Shown in pieces: positions 25,155 through 33,433 of a DNA stretch of 64,000 bases. The DNA comes from Spirosoma luteum DSM 19990. Its GTDB lineage: Bacteria; Bacteroidota; Bacteroidia; Cytophagales; Spirosomataceae. How positions within the stretch are numbered: the stretch's first letter is position 1; the number at the start of each line of letters is the position of its first letter. The stretch covers positions 1 to 64,000 of the forward strand of contig NZ_KB893248.1 in assembly GCF_000374065.1 (NCBI RefSeq), in the 5' to 3' direction. Position numbers and translations under genes: made by a program. The notes beneath the pieces are model-generated. The model worked only from the letters and a program-made list of their open reading frames with translations. It was not told where the DNA came from and made no database searches.

Positions 25155-26336
25155 TTAGGCCACTAACTTCTCGGCGCGATCTCTTAATTCTTTTCCTTTT
25201 TCTTTCAACTCGGTACCCTTTTCTTTTGCCTGCTGTGTAAGATCGTTACCTTTTTCTTTTGCCTGCTGCGTAAGGTCGGTAGCCTTGCTCTTAGTCGTTT
25301 TGTAAGAGTCGAACACACTGTTCAGGATGGTACCGGCGGTTGATGAGAGCGCATCAGACAGCGCATTACCAGCCGATTTTGCTTTGCTGCCGACCGCCTT
25401 TGCCTTATACTTATAGCGGGCCTTCTTGAAATCGCTGGTGTTTTTGTACCCTATGGTCAGGGCAATACCTGCCAGAACGGCAATGCCAAACCCCAGCGCC
25501 CAGGCTACCGAAACCGACCCTTCTTTTTCCGCATCGGGCTCTGGCTTCTGGGCCATCTTGCCGCGCATGGCAGCCGCCATAGCCTCCTGGGGAGCTACGT
25601 AGGCTAGTATTTCGTACGACTTATTTTTCAGTCCGCCGGGCACAATCTTGTTTTTACCAGCCATTACGGCTGCGTAACCGTCTTTAGCTACCATAGCAGG
25701 GTCCTGAAGTTCATCGGTTACTTTGGTATTTTCTGCACCGGCTTTGTTAAAGAAGTCGGTGTCGGTGGCGTTTGGCAGCAGTGCCGTAACCGTAACATTA
25801 GTGTCTTTTAACTCATTGATGAGCGACTGCGTGAAGTTGTACACGTAGGCTTTCGTGCCGGCATATACCGCCATCAGGGGCGAAGGAGTGATGGACAACA
25901 GCGAAGCCAGGTTCAAAATCTTTCCTTCATTCCGGGCCAGCATGTCGTACAGGAAAAGCTTTGTCATCTGCGTGAGGGTCAGCACGTTCAGGTGAATCAT
26001 TGCCTTCTCACGCTCCCAGTCGGTATCGGTACCGAACATGCCGTACAGGCCAACTCCGGCATCGTTGACCAGTACATTAACGGTGATATCTTTTGCCTTC
26101 ACCTGGTCGTACACGTCCTGAGCTGCATCTTCCTGCGACAAATCCTTGCCGATAACGGTAATCTGCTGCGTGTCATAATTACCTTTGAATACCTCGGCCA
26201 GCCGGTCCAGTTTATCATCACTACGAGCTACCAGCACTAAATTATAGCCATCCTGAGCAAAGAGTTTGGCAAGTTCCTGACCAATACCACTGGAGGCACC
26301 GGTAATCAGGGCTGTTTTTCCTGTTCCTGAGTTCAT
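25155..26336 (-). CDS. Short-chain dehydrogenase with a membrane segment and LEA-like C-terminal repeats
   Basis: From the ATG at 26334-26336 the protein has 393 residues. Residues 1-245 form a classical SDR: TGASSGIGQELAKLFAQDG binds NAD(P), and the catalytic Tyr-x-x-x-Lys is in VYAGTKAYVYNF, with the Ser in LNLASLLSI. Then comes a membrane helix (VAWALGFGIAVLAGIALTIGY, about 275-295), followed by a Lys/Ala-rich tail ending in 11-residue repeats (DLTQQAKEKGN, DLTQQAKEKGT, ELKEKGKELRD) like group-3 LEA or YtxH-type proteins. Such a fusion is unusual. The open frame upstream begins with TTG. A stress role is suggested by its neighbours. Confidence 0.85.
   Translation of the reverse strand: MNSGTGKTALITGASSGIGQELAKLFAQDGYNLVLVARSDDKLDRLAEVFKGNYDTQQITVIGKDLSQEDAAQDVYDQVKAKDITVNVLVNDAGVGLYGMFGTDTDWEREKAMIHLNVLTLTQMTKLFLYDMLARNEGKILNLASLLSITPSPLMAVYAGTKAYVYNFTQSLINELKDTNVTVTALLPNATDTDFFNKAGAENTKVTDELQDPAMVAKDGYAAVMAGKNKIVPGGLKNKSYEILAYVAPQEAMAAAMRGKMAQKPEPDAEKEGSVSVAWALGFGIAVLAGIALTIGYKNTSDFKKARYKYKAKAVGSKAKSAGNALSDALSSTAGTILNSVFDSYKTTKSKATDLTQQAKEKGNDLTQQAKEKGTELKEKGKELRDRAEKLVA
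25217..25282 (-). repeat. 33-bp tandem repeat coding for LEA-like 11-mers
   Basis: Two neighbouring 33-bp units are nearly identical at DNA level and encode two 11-residue repeats of the SDR tail; the third unit downstream is diverged. The period of 11 residues is that of LEA group-3 proteins. Confidence 0.75.
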
Positions 26337-26345
26337 AAAATACAA

Positions 26346-26781
26346 TTGGTTTTGTGTAACAGTTTGTCTTTATGCAACAACGGGCGGGGAAAGTTGTTTT
26401 GGCAGGCACAGGTTTTCGGCAAAGTCAGTGACCCGTTCCTGTTAGCGGAATTATGCCCCGCCGGGTTATCGTAGTATTGTATACTTACTGTGTACGAACC
26501 GACAAACAACATATACTTTTATACTTTTACGCGAATTCTTTTTCTCGTTGGCACTGCCTGTAATGTGGGGGTAAAGTGTAGAAAAATATACTCACTATTT
26601 GTGACCGGTTCTACAAATAACTACCAACGCCGGTACGCTGTAAAAAAGGGGCATCGGATAACAGTAGTTAGTAATGTCCTGATGGCTAGTAGATTAGTCT
26701 TCGAATGCGTATGGTTTTTAGGTTTAAAACGGGAAGTGGCACAATATAGGCTATGATAGTAGTAACAAACCAGCTACAGCT
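26346..26781. other. AT-rich divergent spacer, no convincing gene
   Basis: This 436-bp spacer separates the divergent SDR and small-protein genes. An 88-codon plus frame at 26490-26756 has an amino acid mix unlike a real protein (many Arg, Cys and Tyr with no domain) and was rejected. Several TATAC stretches are present, but no clean -33/-7 pair was found. Confidence 0.5.
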
Positions 26782-26994
26782 ATGTGGTCTACTACACACT
26801 TTCCGGCAGCCATGCGTTCGCTAAATCCAAGCACCCGCGCCAAGGCAATAGAAATTGCCAATCAATTGACGGAATTAGGGAAAATGGATAAACAACGCAT
26901 TGTCGTGCTAAGCATCGATGAAGCCCGTCAATGGGCACGCCGTGAGTGGAACAGGCAAGACTGGCCAACTGGCAGTGTGCCACAGTACGCATAA
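26782..26994 (+). CDS. Small conserved protein with a KAIEIAN motif
   Basis: A 70-residue protein starting MWSTTHFPAAMRSLNPSTRA and continuing KAIEIANQLTELGKMDKQRI, IVVLSIDEARQWARREWNRQ. The pattern of a short beta strand, an amphipathic helix with Lys-Ala-Ile-Glu-Ile-Ala-Asn and a helix with Ala-Arg-x-Trp-Ala is familiar from small soluble proteins of unknown function in many bacteria, often near stress genes. No catalytic residues are evident. The open frame of the expected length and the match to this pattern support a real gene. Confidence 0.7.
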   Translation: MWSTTHFPAAMRSLNPSTRAKAIEIANQLTELGKMDKQRIVVLSIDEARQWARREWNRQDWPTGSVPQYA

Positions 26995-27142
26995 GCGCTT
27001 AAATGTTAAACAAATAAATGCTTCGGCAGAACTGCTCCAGGCAAAACGCATAATTCATCAATGACCCAAGAGGCTGGTCAGGCGTTGTCAGTTAGGCGTG
27101 ATACCCAGCTGATATCGGCTGATCAGCATTTTTTATACCCTT

Positions 27143-27646
27143 ATGGAAACACAGTCAAAAGCGAGTGAGTCACTGAAAAAAGTGCACGATATGATTGAGG
27201 ACATTCGTATCGCAATGATGACCACGGTCGACGAGCAGGAAAACCTGGTAAGCCGCCCCATGGCGGTTGCTCAAATAGACGAGCACAACGATATCTGGTT
27301 TTTTACCAAACGGTCGTCGCCAAAAGTTGACCAGATAGACCAGAATCAGCACAAAGTAAACCTTTCGTTTGCCAACGCTGATGATTCTGATTACGTATCG
27401 GTATCAGGAACGGGGCAGGAAGTAGACGATCAGGCCAAAATTGATGAACTATGGAATCCACAGGTAAAAGCCTGGTTTCCGGAAGGGAAAGAAGATCCCG
27501 AACTGATATTGCTGAAAGTACATATCGACATGGCTGAATACTGGAGCGCGAACGATAGCAAGATGGTCCGGTTTTTTCAGCAGGCTACTGCTGCTGTAAC
27601 GGGAAGTCCGCCAAAAATGGGCGACAACGAAAAAGTTTATAACTAA
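27143..27646 (+). CDS. General stress protein of the pyridoxamine 5'-phosphate oxidase (FMN-binding split-barrel) family
   Basis: A 167-residue split-barrel protein resembling Bacillus general stress protein 26. The sequence shows AMMTTVDEQENLVSRPMAVA, DIWFFTKRSSPKVDQI and KVNLSFANADDSDYVSVSG, the strand-turn pattern of the flavin-binding barrel, then KAWFPEGKEDPELILLKVHI and an acidic end. It may bind FMN, heme or a related cofactor. It lacks the residues that bind PLP in true PNPOx. It is followed by an imperfect 12-bp hairpin. Confidence 0.88.
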   Translation: METQSKASESLKKVHDMIEDIRIAMMTTVDEQENLVSRPMAVAQIDEHNDIWFFTKRSSPKVDQIDQNQHKVNLSFANADDSDYVSVSGTGQEVDDQAKIDELWNPQVKAWFPEGKEDPELILLKVHIDMAEYWSANDSKMVRFFQQATAAVTGSPPKMGDNEKVYN

Positions 27647-27660
27647 TTATATTTTTGACA

Positions 27661-27719
27661 GCGAGCGGGTAGTCGGACGGGTGATTTTAGTAGATCAGTC
27701 AGTCGGGCTACCCGTTCGC
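27661..27719. other. Inverted repeat between the stress gene and DUF3891 gene
   Basis: GCGAGCGGGTAG (27661-27672) and CTACCCGTTCGC (27708-27719) pair in 11 of 12 positions around a 35-base loop. It lies in the 88-bp spacer between two same-strand genes and could be an RNA structure, a partial terminator or an operator for the downstream gene. Confidence 0.5.
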
Positions 27720-27734
27720 GGTTGAAATGAGTTT

Positions 27735-28463
27735 ATGATTGTTACACAAATAGATACGGGCTGGCAGGTTATTCATCAGCAGGCGCACGGCTTGCTGGCT
27801 ATGCAGTTGGCCCTGCACTGGCAGGTTGGTAAGCGTCCGATAAACTGGGTAGAAACACTGGTAGCCCTGACTGAGCACGATGATGGGCAAACGAAGTGGG
27901 AGGGGCGAAATCACCTGACTACGGCTGGAGCACCGATGCACTTCCAGATTCTGGATTACTCGGTGGAGCAATGCAAAAACATGATCGATATTGGTCTCCA
28001 GAAAAGCCGCTGGAATGCCCTCATGTTATCAATGCACACCTCTTTTTTGTACGAACCTAAACGGGGTACCGACAAAGCTCTTGACGTATTTCTGGATCAG
28101 CAGGTGAAAAACCAGGCTAAGTGGCGCAAGCAGACAAAGACTACAAAAGCCGAAGTCGCTTACGCATACGGCTTCGTGCAATGGTGCGATGCCCTCTCGC
28201 TGATACTGTGCATGGATCAGGTACCGCCCGAAGGCCGCAGACTTGAGGTAAGCCCCGGCCCGGATGGCATCCCATACTATATTTACCAGCAACCAGATGA
28301 AACACTGTGTCTGGATCCCTGGCCATTTGAGGAATCATCCGTAACGGCGCACGTCGAACTATTTCAGCTATCCCAGCTGGTTTTCAAGAACGACGATGAA
28401 CTGTATAATGCTATACAGGATGCAGTAGTAGCCACAAAAGAATGGACGTTCAGGTCGGCCTGA
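27735..28463 (+). CDS. DUF3891-family protein
   Basis: A 242-residue protein whose start (MIVTQIDTGWQVIHQQAHGL) and EHDDGQTKWE, MHTSFLYEP and YGFVQWCDALSLILC match the DUF3891 pattern. Conserved His and Asp residues (His-Gln-x-x-His-Gly, Glu-His-Asp-Asp, His-Thr) suggest a metal-dependent fold of the HD type, but no enzyme activity is established. Members occur widely in Bacteroidota, often by stress or carbohydrate genes. It is followed by a 22-bp perfect hairpin. Confidence 0.8.
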   Translation: MIVTQIDTGWQVIHQQAHGLLAMQLALHWQVGKRPINWVETLVALTEHDDGQTKWEGRNHLTTAGAPMHFQILDYSVEQCKNMIDIGLQKSRWNALMLSMHTSFLYEPKRGTDKALDVFLDQQVKNQAKWRKQTKTTKAEVAYAYGFVQWCDALSLILCMDQVPPEGRRLEVSPGPDGIPYYIYQQPDETLCLDPWPFEESSVTAHVELFQLSQLVFKNDDELYNAIQDAVVATKEWTFRSA

Positions 28464-28484
28464 GTTTGCAGTGCTACTCTTGTT

Positions 28485-28534
28485 TTAATGAAATCAGCCC
28501 TTCCTGTTTAGTCAGGAAGGGCTGATTTCATTAA
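28485..28534. terminator. Perfect 22-bp hairpin between convergent genes
   Basis: Arms 28485-28506 and 28513-28534 pair without mismatch around a six-base loop. It is AT-rich at the base, so it can terminate transcription from both the DUF3891 gene and the glgX gene. Confidence 0.8.
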
Positions 28535-28553
28535 TCGTTTACTGTGTACCGAA

Positions 28554-30698
28554 TTAAACCAGCCGAAACAACATGGATGACCGGGGTTGTACCATATAGG
28601 TTTCGCCCCCGTCGAATGGCTGGCTGGTTGGATGTACAGTACCCATAAAGCTATCGACCAGTATCTGCCACTGCGAGTTTTTGCGGCCCACTTTAGGGAG
28701 CTTAAACGGAATTTCTCCCCAGTAGGCGTTCAGTATCCAGAGCAGCTGCTCATCACCAATATCCTTTCCATCTTCCGTTTGCTCATCTACGCGCTGTCCA
28801 TCGATAAACAAAGCGAGGCAGTGGGTGCGGGGATTGTCGAAATCGTGCCCCGTCATTTCTCCTCCTTCGGGCAGCAGATAAGAAATTTGGTCGGTACCAA
28901 AGAAACGTCGTCGGCTCAGAAGCGGAATCTCCTTACGTAACCGCATAAGCTGGCTGGTATATTCGAAAAGGTCTTTCTGCCTTTTAGTCCATTTCCAGTC
29001 CATCCAGCTGAGCTCATTGTCCTGGTTATACACGTTATTGTTGCCGTCCTGCGTCCGTCCGTACTCATCGCCCATCACCAGCATGGGTGTGCCCTGACTG
29101 AGCATGAGGGTGGTGAGGAAATTCCGCTTCTGCCGTTCGCGCAGTTCGTTGATAGCCGCTTTTTTGGTTGGGCCTTCTACCCCGCAGTTCCAGCTTATAT
29201 TGTCATTGCTGCCATCCCGGTTGTCTTCTCCGTTGGCGTCATTGTGCTTTTCATTATAGCTGACCAGGTCATTCAGCGTAAAACCGTCGTGCGCCGTAAT
29301 CAGGTTGATACTGTTGGCAGGGGAACGTCCATCGTTGGCATACAAGTCGGGGCTGCCCAGCAGCCGGGCAGCCGTTTCGGCCGCTTTCCCCTCGTGCGCT
29401 ATCCAGAACGCCCGGATTGCATCGCGGTACTTGCCATTCCATTCCGACCAGGTAACGGGGAAACCGCCAACGTGGTAGGAGTGAATATCCCACGGTTCGG
29501 CAATAAGTTTTACAGGCGCCAGAATGGGGTCCTGCGCTACCGTATCCAGAAAGGACGATACGCTGCCAAATTCTTCGTCGGTACGAATCAGGGCCGACGC
29601 CAGGTCGAACCGGAAACCATCAACGTGCATGTCCGTTACCCAGTACCGCAGGCTATCCATAACCATCTGCAACACCCGAGGGTGGCTGAGGTTGAACGTA
29701 TTGCCCGTACCCGTGTAATCCATGTAATACTCCGGGCTGTCACCTACCTGATGGTAATATACCCGGTTGTCAATACCCTGAAAAGACAGCGTAGGGCCCA
29801 TCTGGTTGCCTTCGGCGGTATGGTTATACACAACGTCCAGGATAACTTCGATACCGGCTTTGTGCAGGGCTTTAACCATCTGCTTGAACTCGGTAACCTG
29901 CTCACCGTTCATTCCCGAAGAGGAATACGTATTCTGGGGCGCAAAGAAGCCGATGCTGTTGTAGCCCCAGTAACTTTCGTTGGAGAACTGATGAACGGGT
30001 AGCAACTCAACGGCGGTGATACCCAGTTTTTTCAGATACTCAATACTTTCCGGAGCGGCTAAGCCTGCGTAGGTTCCCCGGATTGCCTCCGGAATGGCTG
30101 TGTTCTGGTACGTGAACCCCTTCACGTGCATTTCGTAGATGATAGACCGGTGCAGGGGAACATCGGGCAGTGAGTCATCTTCCCAATCGAACGTTGTGTC
30201 TACTACCACACTCTTGGGCATAGTAGGACCGCTGTCTATCTCACTTCTCTTCAGGTGTAGCTCCCGACCAAACTCGCGGGAGGTCGCTTTTGCCGTGTCA
30301 TAACCCAGCCATGAATCATCATGATTGACCGGCGCGTTGATGGCGCGGGCATACGGGTCGAGAAGTAGTTTATTGGGGTTGAAAAAGTGGCCCGCCTGTG
30401 GATTGTAGTCTCCATCAACGCGATAGCCGTATAGCTGACCGGGATGCAGGCCTTCGAGGTAAATATGCCAGACCATTTCGGTCCGTTCAGTAAGGGGAAT
30501 GCGGTTGGTTTCGCGGGTGGGGTCAGCGGTATCGTACAAGCAGACATACACAGCCGTGGCGTTTTCACTGAACAGGGCAAAATTGATGCCTTCACCGTCG
30601 TAGGTTGCTCCGCGTGGATATGGTTTTCCTGGTTTTGATACTATTTTCTCCGATCCTGTTTTGTCAGAAGGGACTCCTTCTTTAGACGTTTTGTTCAT
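28554..30698 (-). CDS. glgX: Glycogen debranching enzyme (isoamylase type)
   Basis: A 714-residue GH13 protein that cleaves alpha-1,6 branches of glycogen. An N-terminal CBM48 domain (about 20-120, YPRGATYDGEGINFALFSE) precedes the TIM barrel with the standard motifs: VILDVVYNHT, DGFRFDLASAL with the nucleophile Asp (about 365), LIAEPWD with the Glu acid/base (about 399) and LITAHDGFTL. GlgX-type features GDEYGRTQDGNNNVYNQDNE and the beta-sandwich C-terminus follow. Glycogen or trehalose turnover in stress fits the neighbourhood. The start ATG is at 30696-30698. Confidence 0.95.
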   Translation of the reverse strand: MNKTSKEGVPSDKTGSEKIVSKPGKPYPRGATYDGEGINFALFSENATAVYVCLYDTADPTRETNRIPLTERTEMVWHIYLEGLHPGQLYGYRVDGDYNPQAGHFFNPNKLLLDPYARAINAPVNHDDSWLGYDTAKATSREFGRELHLKRSEIDSGPTMPKSVVVDTTFDWEDDSLPDVPLHRSIIYEMHVKGFTYQNTAIPEAIRGTYAGLAAPESIEYLKKLGITAVELLPVHQFSNESYWGYNSIGFFAPQNTYSSSGMNGEQVTEFKQMVKALHKAGIEVILDVVYNHTAEGNQMGPTLSFQGIDNRVYYHQVGDSPEYYMDYTGTGNTFNLSHPRVLQMVMDSLRYWVTDMHVDGFRFDLASALIRTDEEFGSVSSFLDTVAQDPILAPVKLIAEPWDIHSYHVGGFPVTWSEWNGKYRDAIRAFWIAHEGKAAETAARLLGSPDLYANDGRSPANSINLITAHDGFTLNDLVSYNEKHNDANGEDNRDGSNDNISWNCGVEGPTKKAAINELRERQKRNFLTTLMLSQGTPMLVMGDEYGRTQDGNNNVYNQDNELSWMDWKWTKRQKDLFEYTSQLMRLRKEIPLLSRRRFFGTDQISYLLPEGGEMTGHDFDNPRTHCLALFIDGQRVDEQTEDGKDIGDEQLLWILNAYWGEIPFKLPKVGRKNSQWQILVDSFMGTVHPTSQPFDGGETYMVQPRSSMLFRLV

Positions 30699-30801
30699 AA
30701 AAAACTTGGTAAATAAATTGAAATCCAGGAGAAATTAGCTATTTCGCCTTCAAGCATAACGCATAGTATTCTTTAAATGTTTCTGCGCTTTGAGACACGA
30801 A

Positions 30802-30830
30802 AAAGCCTGCCCTCACAGAGAGCAGGCTTT
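30802..30830 (-). terminator. Terminator between DUF2383 and glgX genes
   Basis: AAAGCCTGC (30802-30810) and its complement (30822-30830) form a 9-bp stem. On the minus strand it follows the DUF2383 gene stop by about 15 bases and leads into a T run. Confidence 0.75.
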
Positions 30831-30846
30831 CTAATCCCACCATTCA

Positions 30847-31296
30847 CTACACTACCTGGGCCAGACGAGCCATTGTTGAATTGGCTGTGCTGATACTTTG
30901 CTTCTGGCGAAGCAACAGTTCCCGCGTGCTGGCCGCTAAGTTCGTTCCCTGTAGCACAGAATTATAGTCATTTAGTGCTTCCTGGTCACCCCGATGACAT
31001 TCCTGTACTACCGCTTTATCATCATCACTGCTAAATGTCGATTTTATATTTATCCAGGCCCGGTGCAAATCAGCCGTCAGACTGGTGCCATTATCCGCAT
31101 TGCCACCCAGAGTGCTTATTTCGCGGTTCAGTTCCTGAGCGAAATCGGCCCGCTGCCGTGATTGCTCCAGAAACAACGTTTTCAATTCGTTGTCATCAAC
31201 GTTATCGGCCGCTTCTTTATAACCTTCCTCGGCATCGTTGCTCAGCGTTAACAGTTTGCCTAGCTGGTCAAGGATTTCCTCTCTTGTGTCATTCAT
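30847..31296 (-). CDS. PA2169-type four-helix-bundle protein (DUF2383)
   Basis: The best start is the ATG at 31294-31296; a GTG lies two codons upstream. The 149-residue protein is almost entirely helical with the ferritin-like pattern of DUF2383: NDAEEGYKEAADNVDDNELK, LFLEQSRQRADFAQELNREI and EALNDYNSVL. Members in many bacteria are stress-induced and may bind metals. The motif ECHRGDQEALNDY contains acidic residues that could be metal ligands. It stands with other stress-type genes. Confidence 0.88.
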   Translation of the reverse strand: MNDTREEILDQLGKLLTLSNDAEEGYKEAADNVDDNELKTLFLEQSRQRADFAQELNREISTLGGNADNGTSLTADLHRAWINIKSTFSSDDDKAVVQECHRGDQEALNDYNSVLQGTNLAASTRELLLRQKQSISTANSTMARLAQVV

Positions 31297-31391
31297 GGGC
31301 ACTACATTTTAAAAATTTAACGTTGTGTACTACTTAATTTATGAGTTGAGTAAATCAGAAAGTTGTATTCACTATTGTCCTGCTTCTTTCA

Positions 31392-31607
31392 CTACGTCGA
31401 TTTCTTCACTTCACTAGCCGATTTGACAATCTTCTTTTTTCCCTGCTTAATAACCAGGGCAGGCTCCGCATCAGAGCCTTTGCGTTTTACTTTTGTTCCC
31501 TGCACCGTTTTTTCAACATCATCCGTGTGTACGGAGTCAATTGTTCCCGTCGCTTTCCCTGTTCCGTATTTCCAGGTTACCTCGTCTCCTTTGTTCAGCT
31601 TTCTCAT
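31392..31607 (-). CDS. Small DUF2945 (hypervirulence-associated TUDOR-like) protein
   Basis: From the ATG at 31605-31607 the protein has 71 residues: MRKLNKGDEVTWKYGTGKAT, GTIDSVHTDDVEKTVQGTKV, then a Lys-rich end. The Gly-Asp-x-Val-x-Trp-x-Tyr-Gly start and following beta strands match DUF2945. It is basic and could bind nucleic acid. Its leader CAATTGTA-N4-ATG is shared with the SDR gene at 26336. It is a single gene on the minus strand. Confidence 0.82.
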   Translation of the reverse strand: MRKLNKGDEVTWKYGTGKATGTIDSVHTDDVEKTVQGTKVKRKGSDAEPALVIKQGKKKIVKSASEVKKST

Positions 31608-31703
31608 TATGTACAATTGACTACTTGTCTGGTAGGATTGTTTATTGCTTTGCTAAAAACAACCGAGCAGTTAGGCAACGGTACCACATTGCAGTTAACT
31701 AAC

Positions 31704-32423
31704 CTATTCGCTTAGTTTACCATTTTTAGCATCCCGCTGCATTTTTTTACTGGCGAAGATGGCAACGTCGACCCGACGGTTCTTCTGACGGCCTGCTTCC
31801 GTGGAGTTATCGGCAACGGGTTGTGATTCACCGTACCCTTTCTCATCGACCCGTGACGTTTTCACGCCCTGCGCTTCCAGAAAACTGGCTACGGCATTGG
31901 CCCGCTGTTTGGACAGTTTCAGGTTATAATCTTCAGGTCCGGTAGCATCAGCATGACCTTCAATCAATACATCTGTCTCCTCTTCCTTATTGAGTGTCTG
32001 CGCGAAATCGGTCAACTGTTTTCTCGTAGCTGGTTTCAGCGCATATGAGTTAACGTCGAACAGAATATCGGAGCCTAGGGAAACTTTTATGCCTTCGCCT
32101 ACTCGTTCTACTTGGGCATCGGGCATCTGTCGTTTTATCTCTTCCGCTCGTTTATCCATACGACGACCAATAACAGCACCGGCTGCTCCACCCACGGTAG
32201 CCCCCAAAATGGCCCCCAGGGCAGTACCCCCCTTACTTTTACCAATCATGCCACCGATAACGGCACCACTCGATGCCCCAACGACAGCACCCTTCTGCGT
32301 TTTGTTTAAGCTTTTTTCAGACTTACAACTCACTAAAATGCTGCCTGAAAGTAAGCCCGCGGTTAGCAGCACCGCTAGTGACTTTGTTCCGGCTGATTTT
32401 AACTGATTGCTTTTACTCATCAT
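31704..32423 (-). CDS. Outer-membrane lipoprotein with glycine zipper and OmpA peptidoglycan-binding domain
   Basis: A 239-residue lipoprotein: signal and lipobox LSGSILVSC (Cys33), then a glycine-zipper segment (AVVGASSGAVIGGMIGKSKG, about 43-85) that can insert in membranes, and an OmpA-like domain (about 110-225) with SDILFDVNSYALKPATRKQL, DVLIEGHADATGPEDYNLKL and SRVDEKGYGESQPVADNSTE, the peptidoglycan-binding residues. It probably links outer membrane and cell wall. It is the last of the stress-type genes before a 1 kb empty stretch. Confidence 0.9.
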   Translation of the reverse strand: MMSKSNQLKSAGTKSLAVLLTAGLLSGSILVSCKSEKSLNKTQKGAVVGASSGAVIGGMIGKSKGGTALGAILGATVGGAAGAVIGRRMDKRAEEIKRQMPDAQVERVGEGIKVSLGSDILFDVNSYALKPATRKQLTDFAQTLNKEEETDVLIEGHADATGPEDYNLKLSKQRANAVASFLEAQGVKTSRVDEKGYGESQPVADNSTEAGRQKNRRVDVAIFASKKMQRDAKNGKLSE

Positions 32424-33085
32424 AATATCGTGAATGTTTGGTATCTATTACTACTACCCAAATGCTGTACCAGTTTAACCCATCGTTTTATTGCTTGTGA
32501 ATTATTCGGCATAACAAACTGATATATAGTAATATACGTCAAATAACACTGAATAGCTTTTAATATTAACTCAATCTAGTAAAGAGGGTTTATAGAGTAG
32601 TCGGGAATAAGGATGCCTACAAGTGTAGAAGCGATTCTACACTGATACGAATTAAAAATGGGTTTAACCAGCAGGCTGAATTAAGCCCTTAGGTGGGTTC
32701 GGAAAGCAGAAAACGTTCGGGTTTTTGCCCATACCGATACCGACTTACAACCCAGGTTGAGTCAAATGCGAAAAGCCCTCTCACGAGTGCTTTCTGGTAT
32801 AACTGACAGCGTAAAAAAACAACATCTATGCGGCACTTACTCGGAAAGATACTTTGCAGATAACACCGTACGAGTTTATCTACCCATCTTTCACATAAAT
32901 AGAATCAATGGCTTGAATTGTTTTAGAGGTTTGAACATGAGTCGTCCGTACTTTATCATCGATTCATTGATGCTTTTTTAGATGACGTACTAAAGTTAAC
33001 AGTGACCATAGTTTAGGGCATTTAGGTAGCCGAACTAAGCAGGTAGCTTACTTGCCTAGGGTTACCCGGTGGGGTAAAACAAGTG
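32424..33085. other. AT-rich non-coding stretch with a hairpin
   Basis: No credible gene is present. A 74-codon frame at 32757-32981 has no domain and atypical composition. The main structural feature is an 8-bp hairpin with a GCGA tetraloop at 32623-32642. Together with the following pseudogene this is the longest stretch of the window without an intact gene. Confidence 0.5.
32623..32642. other. Hairpin with a GNRA tetraloop in an empty spacer
   Basis: GTGTAGAA, loop GCGA and TTCTACAC make a perfect 8-bp stem with a GNRA-type loop. If transcribed it would be a very stable RNA hairpin. There is no T run and no adjacent gene to terminate. Confidence 0.5.
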
Positions 33086-33093
33086 TATATTTG
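33086..33093 (+). promoter_or_regulatory. -7 box in front of the DUF433 remnant
   Basis: TATATTTG matches TAnnTTTG. No exact TTTG is found 19-21 bases upstream. It lies about 70 bases before the remnant gene and is probably its old promoter. Confidence 0.45.
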
Positions 33094-33159
33094 CCAAAAA
33101 GGGATTAGGGGAAGAAGGTAATTCACTGGTGGATTTCCAGTGTCGCTGACCGATAGATC

Positions 33160-33319
33160 ATGTTAGGGAAGCCAACCAATAAGGCCCCGAACAGTTGAGG
33201 TGATGGTTGACAGAATGAGCTATGGCAAAACGATTGATGCCGTCTTGGAATCCTATCCACCCTTAACGCGGGAAGAAATAGTAGTTTCTTTACGCTATGC
33301 GGCTTACATAAGCATATAA
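33160..33319 (+). pseudogene. Frameshifted DUF433-family antitoxin remnant
   Basis: The frame from ATG 33160 reads MLGKPTNKAPNS then stops, and a frame shifted by one base reads VEVMVDRMSYGKTIDAVLES and YPPLTREEIVVSLRYAAYIS to TAA 33317-33319. Joined, they give the DUF433 pattern: (M)LGKPxIxGTRI, VExxxDRxxxGxxxDxILxxYPxLTxEDIxxALRYAA. The Gly-Thr-Arg-Ile part is scrambled where the frameshift occurs near 33190-33196. DUF433 proteins are antitoxins usually paired with a DUF5615 PIN-like toxin. A following readable segment (33326-33433, ending TTRKLRIIQGD) may be a relic of a partner, but no toxin gene is intact here. Confidence 0.75.
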
Positions 33320-33433
33320 GCCGAAAGGAAAAATAGCGTTGATTTTTGACTTATTTGACAAGCATGGAACTGATTTAATCGATGTATCCGCCGTTCTTAC
33401 AACTCGGAAACTTCGCATTATTCAGGGCGACTA

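Noticed and set aside
26490..26756. 88-codon plus frame in the spacer before the small conserved protein
   Set aside because: It shows no domain or signal and lies in AT-rich regulatory DNA; chance is likelier.
29244..30002. 252-codon plus frame opposite glgX
   Set aside because: It is the reverse-frame shadow of a certain GH13 gene.
32757..32981. 74-codon plus frame in the empty region
   Set aside because: No family resemblance, odd residue mix and no promoter; not supported as a gene.
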